Shown: positions 52,864-64,000 of the stretch, piece by piece | How positions within the stretch are numbered: the stretch's first letter is position 1 | How the letters are laid out: the number at the start of each line of letters is the position of its first letter | Source of the DNA: Linnemannia hyalina | Taxonomy: Eukaryota > Mortierellomycota > Mortierellomycetes > Mortierellales > Mortierellaceae | Assembly: GCA_019671135.1 (NCBI GenBank) | Contig: JAHRHY010000009.1 | Coordinates: 1,302,001-1,366,000, forward strand | Length of the DNA stretch: 64,000 bases | Direction: 5' to 3' | Program-made: the position numbers and the translations under genes | The notes under the pieces: model-generated | Told to the model about the DNA's origin: nothing | Database searches by the model: none | What the model saw: the letters and a program-made list of their open reading frames with translations, nothing else

Positions 52864-55845
52864 CTAAAGGCCGAGAAGCTTGAGGGCAAGGGCTTCTTGT
52901 TCTGCGAGGGTCTGGGGCTCGTCGACCTCGACAACCTTGCGCTTCTTCTTGGACTCTTCTGCGTCCGCCTTGTCCTGCCACCATCCACGCTTCTTGGGTG
53001 TCTCCTCCTCGTCATCATCGTCGTTATCACTGTTGTCGTCTCCAGAGTAGTTGTCCTCGTCCATAGAGAAGTCGTCGCCCTGGTCATCCGAGTCGTCAGG
53101 GTTACCGAGTGTCACCACCACCTCGTCATCATCATCGCCAGAGTCCTCATCCATCTAGTAATAAATTGAAAAAAGAAAAAAAATAAATGATTAGTACATG
53201 CACAAAGGGCAATGTTAACTATATCACACAAGGATCCAGAAAATGAAGAAAAAACGTACCATGTCTTCGCGTTCGCGCTGCTTCCGCTTGGCCTTCTTCT
53301 CGCGGAGCTTCTCCTTGGCGGTACTCTTATCGACGACATCGGCACGGTCCATGACCTTCTTCTCCTTCTCCAAGAACTCCTTCTGCTGGCTCAAAGCGTC
53401 ACCCTTGGCGTGGAAGGAAGCCTCGTTCTCAAGCTCGTACAACTCATGAGCTCCACCATCCTCGTCAAACAGCAACCTATTACCCTGGCCCTGGTTCTTG
53501 GCCTTCTCCAACTTGGACATCTTCTGCTGTCTCTTCGAGGTCGGCAACACAGCGTCCTCAGGAATCTCGTCTCCGCCCAGATCGTGGTCAGCACGCTTGA
53601 GAGTGAAAATATCGTCGTCGTCGTTATCGTCGCCTCCGGCTCTGGCCTTGGCAACCTTGTTATCGTCGTCATGATCGACCAGTTTGGTATAATGGTCAGC
53701 CAGGACCGACTGGTTCTTGCGGTTGAACATCTTTTCGATCTTGGACTTGACCTGCTTCGATCCCGTCGCCTCAGCATCCTCCTCGTCCTCAGGAACGACC
53801 TCCTTCTTGCTCTTCTTCTTGGCGTCCAGAGCCTTGACCTTGCTCTTCTCCTCCTCCTCCTCCTCATCCGCACTCTCATCCTCATCATCGCTCGACTTCT
53901 TTTGGGTGCCCCGGATCGCGTTCTTGGCCTTGGACTTTTCAACAAACTTGATCTTGGGAGCTCCAGGAAGTCCGATGGACGCCGCAAACTCCTCAGCGGG
54001 CAGGGCATTGACGTCAAAGACAGTCTTATCCTTCTGCAGGTAGACCGACCGCATGTAAGAGATGAACGCCTTCTGTCCCAAGTACTTGATCTCGGGGTCG
54101 TTAAAGCAGAGACGCTGCATCTGCTTCTGGATAGGCTCCTTCTTGACATCCTTAGCATCCTGCTTCAGCTTGACCTCCTGGATGGGGACCTTGGCGCGCT
54201 CCAGTCCTTGAATCATACCAGCCTCCTCGCTGGGGCACAACATCAACATGGCCTGTCCACTGGCCTCATAACGAGCTGTACGGCCGACACGATGGATATA
54301 GGTCTCGGGGTCCTCGGGGCAGTCCAGCTGGATGACCCAGTTCACAGCAGCAAAATCCAGTCCACGAGCCGCAATATCCGTGCAGAACAGGAAGGCCGCC
54401 TTTTGGGCCGCGAATTTGGCGTATGTCTCGGCTCTCTTCTGCTGCTTCTGCTTTCCGTGCAAGTGCAACAGTGGTACTCCTGGGTGCATCTTGCAGAACG
54501 TCTCAAACACAAACCGGACCTAATTGAAAAGGACAAAAATGTTGGTTAGATATGGATGACCGTTACCCCCACGTACTGTAATTACAAAGTAGAATGACCG
54601 AATATACAAGAATAACGCCCATGATGTGTACCTGTTTACAACTTGAAAGGAAGACAATACCCTTGGAGGTCAAATGGGTCTTAATGAAGTTGAACATGAC
54701 ATCAAGCTTTTGTTGCAGGGGGACGACCATGTAATACTGGGAGAGGTTCTTGGGGGTAGAATGCTCAGACTTCTCATGGACAGCGACGTACTCGGGGTCC
54801 TTCAAACTCAAACGAGCCAGATCCTTGACGGACTTTGTCTGTGTGGCCGAGAACAGCATGGTTTGACGCTGAGGGGGCAAGTTCTCGACAATGGCGTTGA
54901 TGCTCTTCTTGAATCCCATGTCCAGAATCCTGTCAGCCTCATCCAGGACCAAGAGCTGCAAGAGATCGCAGTTGAATCCTGCCGACTGATCCATGTGTTG
55001 CAAAAGACGACCAGGCGTGCAGACCAGGATGTTCATCTTGGAGATCAACTCACGCTCAATCTTCCAGTCCTTGCCTCCGATGATCAATCCTGCCGAGAAT
55101 GAGTGCTCCCGACCAATCTTGCGGAGCACCTCAAAGATCTGCACTGCCAACTCGCGTGTAGGCGAAATAACCAATGCGCCCAATCCATCCTGAGGTCCCC
55201 ACTTTTGGCGATACAACATCTCAATCATCTATTTTCATTGACATGAATGGAACTTCTGGTTAGTGAATGATTGAAGGTGGTTGATGGCGATCGAAATTCG
55301 GAAATGTAGAAAGTCACTTACAGGAACGAGGAAGGCGAGGGTCTTTCCGCTTCCAGTCTTGGCGGCACCGAGGATATCCTTGCCGCAGAGTCCCAGAGGC
55401 AAGGCCTTGCGCTGGATGTCAGTCATCTTGATAAAGTTGGCACGCTTCAAACCCATGAGAGTCTTTTGCGATATTGGGAGCTCGTCAAACTGCTGCATGG
55501 AGTCTGTTCCTGCGATCTGTGTGATTTCCCCGTGTGAAAATCGAGCCGTTTTGAAAGTTTGGTCAATGTCGTTGTTATCGTTGTCGTTGTGCGAAGGTGA
55601 AATGTCGAGTCCAGTGTAACCGAGGGACGAAAGAAATAGAATATCAATTGTCAGTGTGCTTTCTTGATAGAATCAAACAAAAGTACAGCAAACGAATGAA
55701 GCGTGACGAGTAGGCTTACAGGGTGCTTGCATTTGTCGTCGAGCTGCTTGAGCTCCTGTGCCTCGGAGAGACGCTTCTCCTTGCGGACCGAGTTGGTCGT
55801 GGAGTGGGAGTGCTTGGCTCCGCCCTTCTTGGAACTGGAAGGCAT
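52864..55845 (-). CDS. DBP4: ATP-dependent RNA helicase Dbp4 (DDX10/Hca4)
   Basis: Five exons: 55845-55720, 55516-55322, 55228-54632, 54519-53260 and 53154-52864; 822 residues, close to yeast Dbp4. All DEAD-box motifs are present: Q motif (TDIQRKALP), AAKTGSGKT (93-101), PTRELA, TPGR, DEAD (203-206), SAT (234-236), ARGLD and HRVGRTAR (382-389). The long acidic and Lys-rich C-terminal extension, the conserved block after the core ([28 protein letters not shown]) and the final [12 protein letters not shown] are typical of Dbp4. The enzyme acts in the nucleolus in 18S rRNA maturation, releasing U14 snoRNA from pre-rRNA. The acceptor of exon 2 was chosen as the only one that keeps the frame. Confidence 0.93.
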
Positions 55846-57191
55846 TGTGTTATTGTCGGTGTCGTCTGTTGGTGAGGTAAGGTGAGGAGTATGTGTCGGA
55901 AGTAAAGAAAAGGGCAAGCAACAGTAAATGAAAAAAAGTCTCCGCTGACAGCCGTGATGGACCAAAGAAAGTAATGGAGAAGGGAGGTGTGCCTGCGGGT
56001 GCTTTGACAATGTTGTCAATGGGGTGGAGAAGGCAGTCCCTTTTTTTCTTTTTTTTTTGAGGTATGTTGTTCTTTTTCTTGACTTTGTGGCTTTGTCAAC
56101 CCATTGGTCCATGATGTTAATCATGCGATTTAATTTTGCTTCCTGACGATAATTGACCGACCTTTAATTGCCGTCTCAACCCCTGAAATATCAAATATCT
56201 TGGCCTTGGCTTCCATGTGAAGAAGAGACCTCGGTTCGCGAACCGAGCAAAAGATGCCTGCAAAAACAACATAAGCCCACAAAGGCTAAGCAGAGGTACT
56301 TTTGTTCTTCGTTATGTAACAACTGAACTGAAAACATGGAGATATGTTGTTCTCTTTGTTTCTCGTCCCCACTCTTCTGTTGCATCCATCCCAGCCAACG
56401 GGCATACAGAGTTGCACCCTTTTTGTTTACTTTCAGTGTGCCATGTGTTCTAGTAGTTCTTTTTCGCTTTTACAAACAGCAGTAAAAGCGCGAATGTTCT
56501 TACAAACAGCAACCCCAATTGACAACCCCACTTGCTTTCGTTCCTCTCATAACACACCCTTTTGCTAGCGTGGCCCTTTTCTGTGTTCATCTTGTAGTAC
56601 CCTGGGGTTTCTCGCTAAACACCCAAATTATTCAGCCTCACCACCACTGCATAGCATTAACCATTGACACGCGTGTGCTGTTGTTGCTCAACTGAACAAC
56701 GGCAGGCAAGCGAGGCAACCAAACAACAACAAATAAACAATCAAACTTGACCCCTCACTTACCCCCATCCTTCATCGTTCATCTTCACCCCTACCGATCT
56801 ATGTAGATATGACTCTCTTCTCTTCGTCAATCCGTCTTTTTCACTCCTACTCGTCTCCTCCCTTCTCTTCGTTCTTTGTTCTCCCCTTCCCCCATCGAAC
56901 TCTCCTTCCTCCTCTGCCTCCTTTTTCCAATTCGGCTATTTTACTAATCATTATCACACTAAGGCTACTGTATTCTTGAGGCGTGTGAGCACTTTCTGCA
57001 TTAGAGTTCCTGCACTCTCCCTCCACACTTGCACCTCTCCTTCGGCTCTCCTTTCTTGTTCAGTTCTGCTGCTCGCCTTCTTTCTTTTCTTTTCTCCTCC
57101 ACCTTCTCCTCCACTTTCTCCTCCACCTCTCACTCTTACTCTCCCCTCCTCTCGTTCAACCAACCAACCAACAACAACAATAACACTTTCA
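55846..57191. other. divergent promoter region between DBP4 and the Zn2Cys6 gene
   Basis: Holds both leaders. From about 56750 the sequence is strongly CT-rich, the probable leader of the Zn2Cys6 gene. A GGTTCGCGAACC-type inverted repeat lies at about 56231-56242. No further gene. Confidence 0.5.
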
Positions 57192-60100
57192 ATGGAATCA
57201 GAACTTGCCCAGGCTGCCCGCCAGAAACGCCTCAAGGCAGGAACAGCCTGCACCAACTGTCGCCGCAAGAAGCTGCGTTGCACTGGAACTCCCGCCTGTG
57301 CCAGATGTGTCACCCACAACCTCGAGTGCGTCGTCGACGAGGCCCTCTTCCTCAAGACAAACACCCCCCAGTCCCTCTACGCCAAGTCAACCGCGTCCTC
57401 ATCTCAAGGACCCATGGGCTTGTCCTCTTCCTCCTCTCATCACCATCATCACCAACAGCATCACCAGGGCCATCACAGTCTTCACAACAACCATAACAAT
57501 CGCCACAACAGCAGTCATAACAGTCAACAACAACAGCATAAGTCAAAGAGCAACAGTAGTTATCATAATGGGGGCGGCTCGTATCATCATAGCGACGGAC
57601 ATATGTCCTCGTCGTCCGATATCGACGACTTTACAGAGAGGAAGACCTCGTTCGAGTCCCAGTCTGACCGCCGCACGTCTGCAAGTAGCGCAAACAGCTA
57701 CTCGAGCATGAGTCCTAGCCCTTCCCCTGCCAATTACCCTTACAACATCAACCAGGATGACTTTTCAGGCAACAACTTCAACAACGATAAGTCTTCGTAT
57801 CGATCAGGTTCAGGGCTCGACCACGCTTCTTCTTCCTCCCCTTTATCCTCCTCAATCAACAACCAGCAACACAACAGTAACAGTGGATACATCTCCCAGT
57901 CGTCGTCAGGGAACATTAACAATAAGCGGACGTCGAGGGATCAGGATACGACCAAGCCCAAGCAGAAGCGGCGGGACTCCCGTCCAAACCGAGACCGAGA
58001 CAGCGACCCTCCATCTCCGCAACTTGCTCCACAAGACTCGGGACCTTCGACTTCCTCGTCGAGTGCGAGTAAGAGTAAGAATGGAGGGACGAGCGGAGAG
58101 GACTTCAAATCAGTCGTGAGCACAATGAGCCTGGATGGTCACGGTCAGCAGTACGTATCTATCCTCTCTTTCTCACTTCTCTGGCGCCCAGTTAGTCAAG
58201 GTGATTGAGTTGGTTGAGGCAATAATCAACCTTATTTCTCCCTCCTCCTGTCATTTTAACGTGACGATTTCTTTTTCCTCCCTTTCGTCCCTGATGTAGC
58301 TTCCACGGAAGTAGTTCAGGATTCTATGTGTGCCAACTCAGTTCCCGGTACCGCCAGGGTGTCTGTAAGTAACGACATCTACTGGTTATCTGTCAATCTC
58401 ATATACTTTATGCGTTGACGCTAACAAAACAAAGCTATTTCTGGTCCCTGGGAACTGTAACTGTAAACAAAACAAAAAAACTAGACCCGCTGCCAATGGC
58501 CCATTTGAACGACAGTGATCTGTGGTCGCACTCCCTCCAGATGACAAGCGAACGGGAGCTGCCCTCAAAGGAAGAGATGGATGTCTTGCTCGACCTCTAC
58601 TTCCGATACATGTACCCCTTCGCACCCATGTTCATCCGCAGGAACTTCATAGAGCAATGCCAAAAGCGACCCGACCTCTCCCAGATCTTGATCCTTAACG
58701 CCATCTTCTGTAACGCCTGCTGGTACTCGGATGACCCGCTTATCAAACAGGATTCGACAAAGTACTTTAACCGGGCCAAGATTATCCTTGACGAGACCTA
58801 CCATGTCTCCAGGATCAGTACTGTTCAGGCGTTGCTTCTAATGTCTCACCACCAGTATGCTGTCGGCAACTACTCTGGAGGTTGGCTGTACACAGGCATG
58901 GCCACCCGTATCGCTCACGTATGTTTTTTCAGCTCTTTTACAAGTATTTTTGTTACCACTAGCTCCTTACCTTTTCCAAAACTAACTTTTTTACGACGTT
59001 GCAATACTCGATGGTGTTAATAGGATATCGGACTTCATCGCCAGGATTTCCAGGTGAACGAGCCTCTGGAAGCAGAGATTCGCAAGAGAGTATGGTGGGC
59101 GGTCTATATTGCGGACAGACTTGGAGGCGGTGTTCTTGGACGGCCACTGAACCTGCGGGACAAGGAATACAATGTACAGATGCCCTCGGATGACTGGATC
59201 AACGAAATCGGAGGCGACGATGAAGTCGAGTACCCATACGAGCCCGAACGCATTGTCTCCTGTCGATTGCTTTGGACTGTCAAGCTATTCATGCAGATGG
59301 GCAACGTTCTCAACACGATGCACTGTATCGAGGCTGAGATCAACGGCGCCTTCTTGGCGGACATCTCCAGGACACAACTTCCTCAGCTCCACAACAGTCT
59401 GACGTCTTGGTTCTTGTCGCTCCCGAACGAGCTCATGTACACGCCTTACACCATGTCGCCCAACTCGAACCACCCTCCTTCGCCACCTACAGCACTGATG
59501 CACATGTTCTACTACACGACCCTGACGATGCTCCACCGTCCATACCTTCGACCTGTCAACTCGGCTGCAATCGACTCCAACTTTTTGATCTCTTCTCGAA
59601 ACATCTGTACAGCGGCTGCGACGAACGTCTGTCATATTGCCGACTCGTTGATGCTTCATGGCCAGCTGCGGGATACATGCTACTATGGAATGGCCTGTCT
59701 CTTGGCCGCAGGAACCGTCCATGTCCACAACGCCATCCAGCCTACTCCAACCAACCGTGAGACCACCCGCGCAGGACTGTCCAAGACTGTCAAGGCCGCT
59801 CACGAGTTGGTCAAGACTTTCCCAGTTGCCGAGTCCTTGATTGCAGTAGCACTAGACGTTTTCGCCAGTCAGACAACATCTGTCCCGACAGAGATGGCGG
59901 CCTCGTTCATTGACATTTCGACCTTTGTGGCACCCTTCCTTGACATGACACAGCTGCAGTTGTCATCCATCGGGAACATTTATGAGGCGGCTCGGTTGGC
60001 AAAGTTGGCCAAGGACGGACCCGGGCCGGCACCTTCGATCCAACTGCGTCATCCCTATGGAAACTTTTCGATGCCCCTACCCGAGCAAAGCAAGGACCAG

Positions 60101-61246
60101 ACTTCGACCAACCTCAGCTCGATGTGGCAGAGTCAGATTGCAACTGCGGTTGCTATGGCGGCCATTGCGTTTGGTGGAACCGATCCTCAGCAGGAAGAAC
60201 AGCAGTTCTTTGCTAACCCGTTGGAGTTGCCAGAGTCGTTGCGTTTGGCACCTATTGATGCTATGATGTTTGGTATTGATGGTAACGGGGCTGGACTGGA
60301 TTTTGGCGTCGATCCTTTGGCACAGCTTGGTGGGCTTGGCACTGGTGCAGGTGTTGCGACCGCGGCTGGTACAGTGACTACTAGTACAACGACGGCTTCA
60401 GTTGGAGCGACGACTGCAACGACCACAGCCTCTGCAACTATCGCTGCTGCGATGGGTGGGTTCGGGATGCCTTTTCAGCATACAGAGTCACACCTGCTCC
60501 AATACCAGCACATGCAGCCTCAGTTGACCTTCCAGCAACAGCAACAGCAACAGCAGCAACTCCTCCAACAGCAACAACAACAACTCCAACAGCAACAGCA
60601 ATTACAGCAACAGTTGCAACAGCAGCAACAGCAGCAGGCTCAGCAGGCTCAACAACAGGCACAGCAGAACCAACAGTTCCAACAACAGCTTCAGCAACAG
60701 CTTCAACAGCCCCAACAGCAGCAGCAACCAGTGGCGAAGTCCTCAGTCCCTGTCACTCAGCCTGACCCACCTTCTCCTCCGGCTCCTACACAAACTGCCC
60801 CTCCACTTGCTCAGTCACACTTAGCTGGCTTGTTTGGACAGTCGGGTGGAAGCACATTCAGCACTGCTCAGGCACTCAACTTTATGCAAGCAGCTCTTGC
60901 ATCCTCCCTGCAAGTCACCTCCCCAACCCCTCTCCAGCCTACTACTACCACCACCCAGGCAACGCCCACACCTGCCGCGTCTGCAGTGCCCATGTCGGTC
61001 TCGCCCCAAATGGAAGACGACTCTGCAGACCCACCCTCCCCACCTGCCATCTTTTCTTCGGACGATATGGATATGGAAGCCTCCTCGCTCTCGAATGACA
61101 CTCCTAGTCCTGCTCACTCTCGCCAAGAGAACCCCGCTCCCTCTGATTCTTCTGCAGGCGCCTCCAGCAACAGCAGCTCGGTTCTGGATATTGAAAAGAG
61201 CCTTGCCTTCTTTAACGAGGCCCTGATGCACAACATGGAATGTTAA
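57192..61246 (+). CDS. Zn2Cys6 fungal transcription factor with Gln-rich tail
   Basis: The best model is 57192-58150, 58300-58364, 58485-58918 and 59024-61246, about 1,226 residues. Residues 20-46 form a perfect binuclear cluster, C-x2-C-x6-C-x5-C-x2-C-x6-C (CTNC ... CARC ... C). A long His/Asn/Ser-rich linker follows. The fungal middle homology region starts with LLDLYFRYMYPFAPMFIRR and includes RRVWWAVYIADRLGG-like sequence. The tail has a Gln-rich activation-type segment (about 60526-60730) and an acidic end. It should be a nuclear DNA-binding regulator; the target pathway is unknown. Splicing between exons 2 and 3 is uncertain: an alternative donor at 58348 with an acceptor at 58434 also keeps the frame. 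Confidence 0.8.
60526..60730 (+). repeat. CAG/CAA repeat coding for polyglutamine
   Basis: Mixed CAA and CAG codons encode a Gln-rich segment with Leu and Ala interruptions; likely length-variable between strains. Confidence 0.85.
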
Positions 61247-61447
61247 AACGAGCGTCCGCTCGCTCCCCCATCGCATTTTTCCTTTTCTTCCTTACACCTT
61301 CTGTACTCTACGTATTCTCTATCTCTTCTCTCTTTTCTTGTGTACCAACAACCCACAATGATCCCAGATATCTTTACAAATAAAAAACATAAAGTCTATT
61401 TTCATGAAACAACATAACGTCTATTAAACACAATAACCCCCCCCCCC

Positions 61448-64000
61448 CTACACACCGCGGCTCCGAGCATTCTCAAGACCCTGTCGCAGCCGCTGCGTGT
61501 CCTTGGCCATCCGCTGCTGTCCAATAACACGGGGCATGACCTTGTTCAGCGCCCAGTCAGCCTCCTCCAACAGGTCTGCAGATCCGTCACGGATACAGGT
61601 GTCGATGTATTCTCCGAGAACATACTTGTTGATGAACAACAGGCGGCCAGTTTTGTCTGCCGCCATGGGCGAGGAGGAGGACGAGGTCTGGAAGGTCGAA
61701 GGGGATGAGGCCGTGGTGCTTGAGTTGTAGAGAAGGGACGGTGATGGTGACGACTCGGGGGAGGCATCGGGTATCGTTGGTTTTGCCGAGGATGACGGTT
61801 TGGTCTCGCCGGTCAAGTAATGCATGACAATCTGCGCATCCCGCATCCGATCCTTCGAGCCTGCTCCGAAACCAGACCGCTTCTCCAACTCCAACATTTG
61901 TGCCCGTTCCCGGATCTGCGCCAACACCAACAAGTTCAGCATCGACGCCGTTGTAGGCGAAAGATCCGCCCTCTCCACCAAGTGCTCCACAGGTCTCAAC
62001 CATTTCTCGGATCGCCAGACAAGCTCCTTCTCCGACACTTCTACAATTCCACCCTTGTTATGGAGGAACTTGTTGTTGCCCTTAGCCTTTTGGGCCTTGG
62101 ACTCAGCGACCAGCTTCTCGACCTTGGTTTGCTCAGCCTTGAGGTAACTCTTGAACACCTCCTGCCCCGCGGCATAGTCCCCACGCTTGTTGACAAAGTA
62201 CCCCATCAAGAACTCCAAGAACGCCCCAGACCCATCAGAGTCCATCGCCATCTCATTCCTCCGCATCTCCTCCAATAAAAACCCGCCTTCCTCCTCCATA
62301 CCCTCAACCATAAGACAAGTTCGGACCATGGGCGCATACCACTCTGCAGTCTTCTGGATCTCCCCCGACGCGGTGCACTGCGAAATGAGACTCCTTGCCG
62401 AGGTGGCATCCTGAACACGAACACAGCAATTCATCAGCCCCTCAAAAATCTCGGGCGTCATCGCAATAGCAGGTTCTTCTCTCAACATATCGTACCGGAC
62501 ATTGCGAAGAACATACCGCGCCATCTTCTCCTGTCCGTGCGAGGCGCCGATAACAGTCTGGTACAACATCGCATCCCTCTCGACTCCCTGAAGTGCCAAA
62601 TCATCCCACCGCTCCCAGATCTCCTCGACTTGATCTCCGTGAGCCAATCCTGCCAACACATTGGCAATAGTGTCGCGGTCATGGTACTGCTGCACACTGA
62701 CATCCTTGTTGTTGTTGTTATCGTCCTGGGTGGTAGCAGACAAAGCGTTCGATGACAGACACTTGCGCATCATGTCCTCGACCGTCTTGAGGGCATCCAT
62801 CGAGACCGGGTAGAGCTGGTTCGAGTACATCCACTGGCCAGCAACAAACGGCGAATGTGAGTACATTCCAAAGCAAGACTCCAACAGCGGCAAGAAATCC
62901 CTGGGCGACTCGGCAGCGTACCCTGCCTGGCCCGTCATCTCCTCAAAGACCTTCATCACTCTCTGCGTAACCGATCCATCCTCACGAGACGCTCCAAACT
63001 CGCGTGTCCGTGCCATGGTCTCCATTAATGTCACATACGTGCTCTTCAGAGGCTGCAACCCTTGCTGCTTCATCTCCGCCAACAAGCTCACGGCATGGTC
63101 CTGAAGAGAGCACCTCTTGGGCAACAACAGGTTGAGTCGTGTCGAGATCCTCATCAGCTGGTCATAATCCTTCGCCGTCAAGTCGCCCTTAGGAATCGCC
63201 GCAAAGGCACCCTGACTCCGGGCCCAGAGGAACGTCGCCTCGCTGTATTGGTAACGGTTCAGCTGAGTTGGCGCCGCCATCCCGATAAGGACCTGATCCG
63301 GAAGCGTATTCGACTGTCGATCCTTGCACGTCCTCGAGATCGTCTTGACCAATCGATCCAACGCAACCGAGCTCGCCTCCAAATTCGACCGCTGCAAATC
63401 TGCCAACAATCCCACTCTGTTCTCCTCGGCCGTGGTATCCCGCTGTCCTTTGGTAGCCCACAACTTTTCGTCCGCAATGATCGCCTCATAGTTGCCGCGC
63501 TTGGCATGCTGACGCGCCAAGGCCGTGAAAGGTCGGATCGAGGGTAGAGTGTCGAGGGTTTTTGAGAGCGTGTTCATGATCTCCGCCGCCTGTCCTGTCA
63601 ACCCACAGTTGGCCAATGCCTCTGCGACATTGGAGTAGAGACTTCCTCCAGATGTCTTTTCGATCGCTGGGAGCCTTGGCAACAAGTCGTTCAGCTTTGC
63701 CGCTGATCCCGCCTTGCCATATGCCTATCAATTCAGATTTTATGAATAAAAAACGTAGGTTAGCCTTTGAGTTGGTGCATAATATATGATTATTCCTGCA
63801 TTACAAAACAGCGGCATGTAACATACCTGAAGGACATGACCCCAAAGATCCTCGTCCATCTGAACATCTTGAGATCTGGCCAACTGATCCGCCATCAAGA
63901 AGTTCATCACATCCACCTGTCTCTGCACTTCAGCTCCAGCTCCAGCTCCAGCGGCCGCAGAATGAATGCACTCAAACATACTCTTCCAAAGAACTTGATC
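61448..64000 (-). CDS. PPR-like, probably mitochondrial protein (5' end outside the window)
   Basis: Two exons are visible: 64000-63827 (continuing beyond the window) and 63724-61448, joined in phase across a 102-base intron (GTATGT donor, TTGATAG acceptor). The visible part is about 816 residues. It consists of helical pairs with pentatricopeptide character (HVLQAYGKAGSAAKLNDLL, EALANCGLTGQAAEIMNTL, AVSLLAEMKQQGLQPLKSTYVTLMETM, NCCVRVQDATSARSLISQC). Such proteins bind organellar RNA and help processing or translation. The N-terminus with any targeting sequence is missing, so location is inferred from the family. The last 100 residues hold a Ser-rich insertion, then a helical end. Confidence 0.7.

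Noticed and set aside
53212..54549. 445-codon plus-strand ORF rich in Leu/Val/Ser
   Set aside because: It is antisense to exon 4 of DBP4. The minus strand carries helicase motifs and consistent introns, so this is a composition shadow.

Overview
The window is a eukaryotic, fungal nuclear sequence. Genes have short introns (about 45 to 180 bases) with GTRNGT-type donors and YAG acceptors, the standard code, CA-rich 5' leaders, and TATA boxes on several genes. A NACHT/pentapeptide/WD40 protein, a Helitron, a chitin deacetylase, a Zn2Cys6 factor and Mortierella-like small gene families suggest an early-diverging fungus, probably Mortierellaceae. That placement is inference from family content, not from a search.

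Positions 1 to about 19,400 form an accessory, repeat-rich island. It holds: two inverted members of an unrecognised small-protein family (152-594 plus, 13081-13560 minus); two direct copies of a zinc-finger module with a tandem C-rich tail (about 759-1340 and 8669-9352); a NACHT-pentapeptide-WD40 STAND receptor between those copies; a 5'-truncated ORF; a secreted cysteine-rich protein; a zinc-finger/coiled-coil gene behind a 26-bp minisatellite; a two-TM membrane protein; and a Helitron Rep-helicase gene whose introns are all in phase but which carries three in-frame stops.

Positions 19,600 to 36,500 are mostly ordinary chromosome: a SAP-like polytopic membrane protein, a membrane-anchored chitin deacetylase, a quiet 3-kb interval with a long GA tract, a nine-exon MABP1/WDR62-type WD40 protein and a GT61-like glycosyltransferase.

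Positions 36,500 to 47,500 hold the most unusual structure. It is a same-strand array of seven related genes for 61-71 residue basic, Ser/Thr-rich proteins starting M-x-x-FKR-x-NKNK. Six are intact and one is frameshifted. They fall into two promoter classes. In the first class three copies share a nearly identical leader, a TATA box exactly 139 bases before the ATG and a 17-bp palindrome. The array is interleaved with an F-box-like gene, a secreted six-cysteine protein and decayed copies of both, so it grew by segmental duplication.

Positions 48,800 to 64,000 return to conserved genes: an F-box/LRR-like protein, a promethin/LDAF1-like lipid-droplet protein, the ribosome-biogenesis helicase Dbp4, a Zn2Cys6 transcription factor with a glutamine-rich tail, and a PPR-like protein that runs off the right edge. 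Exon boundaries were worked out by eye from splice signals and reading phase.
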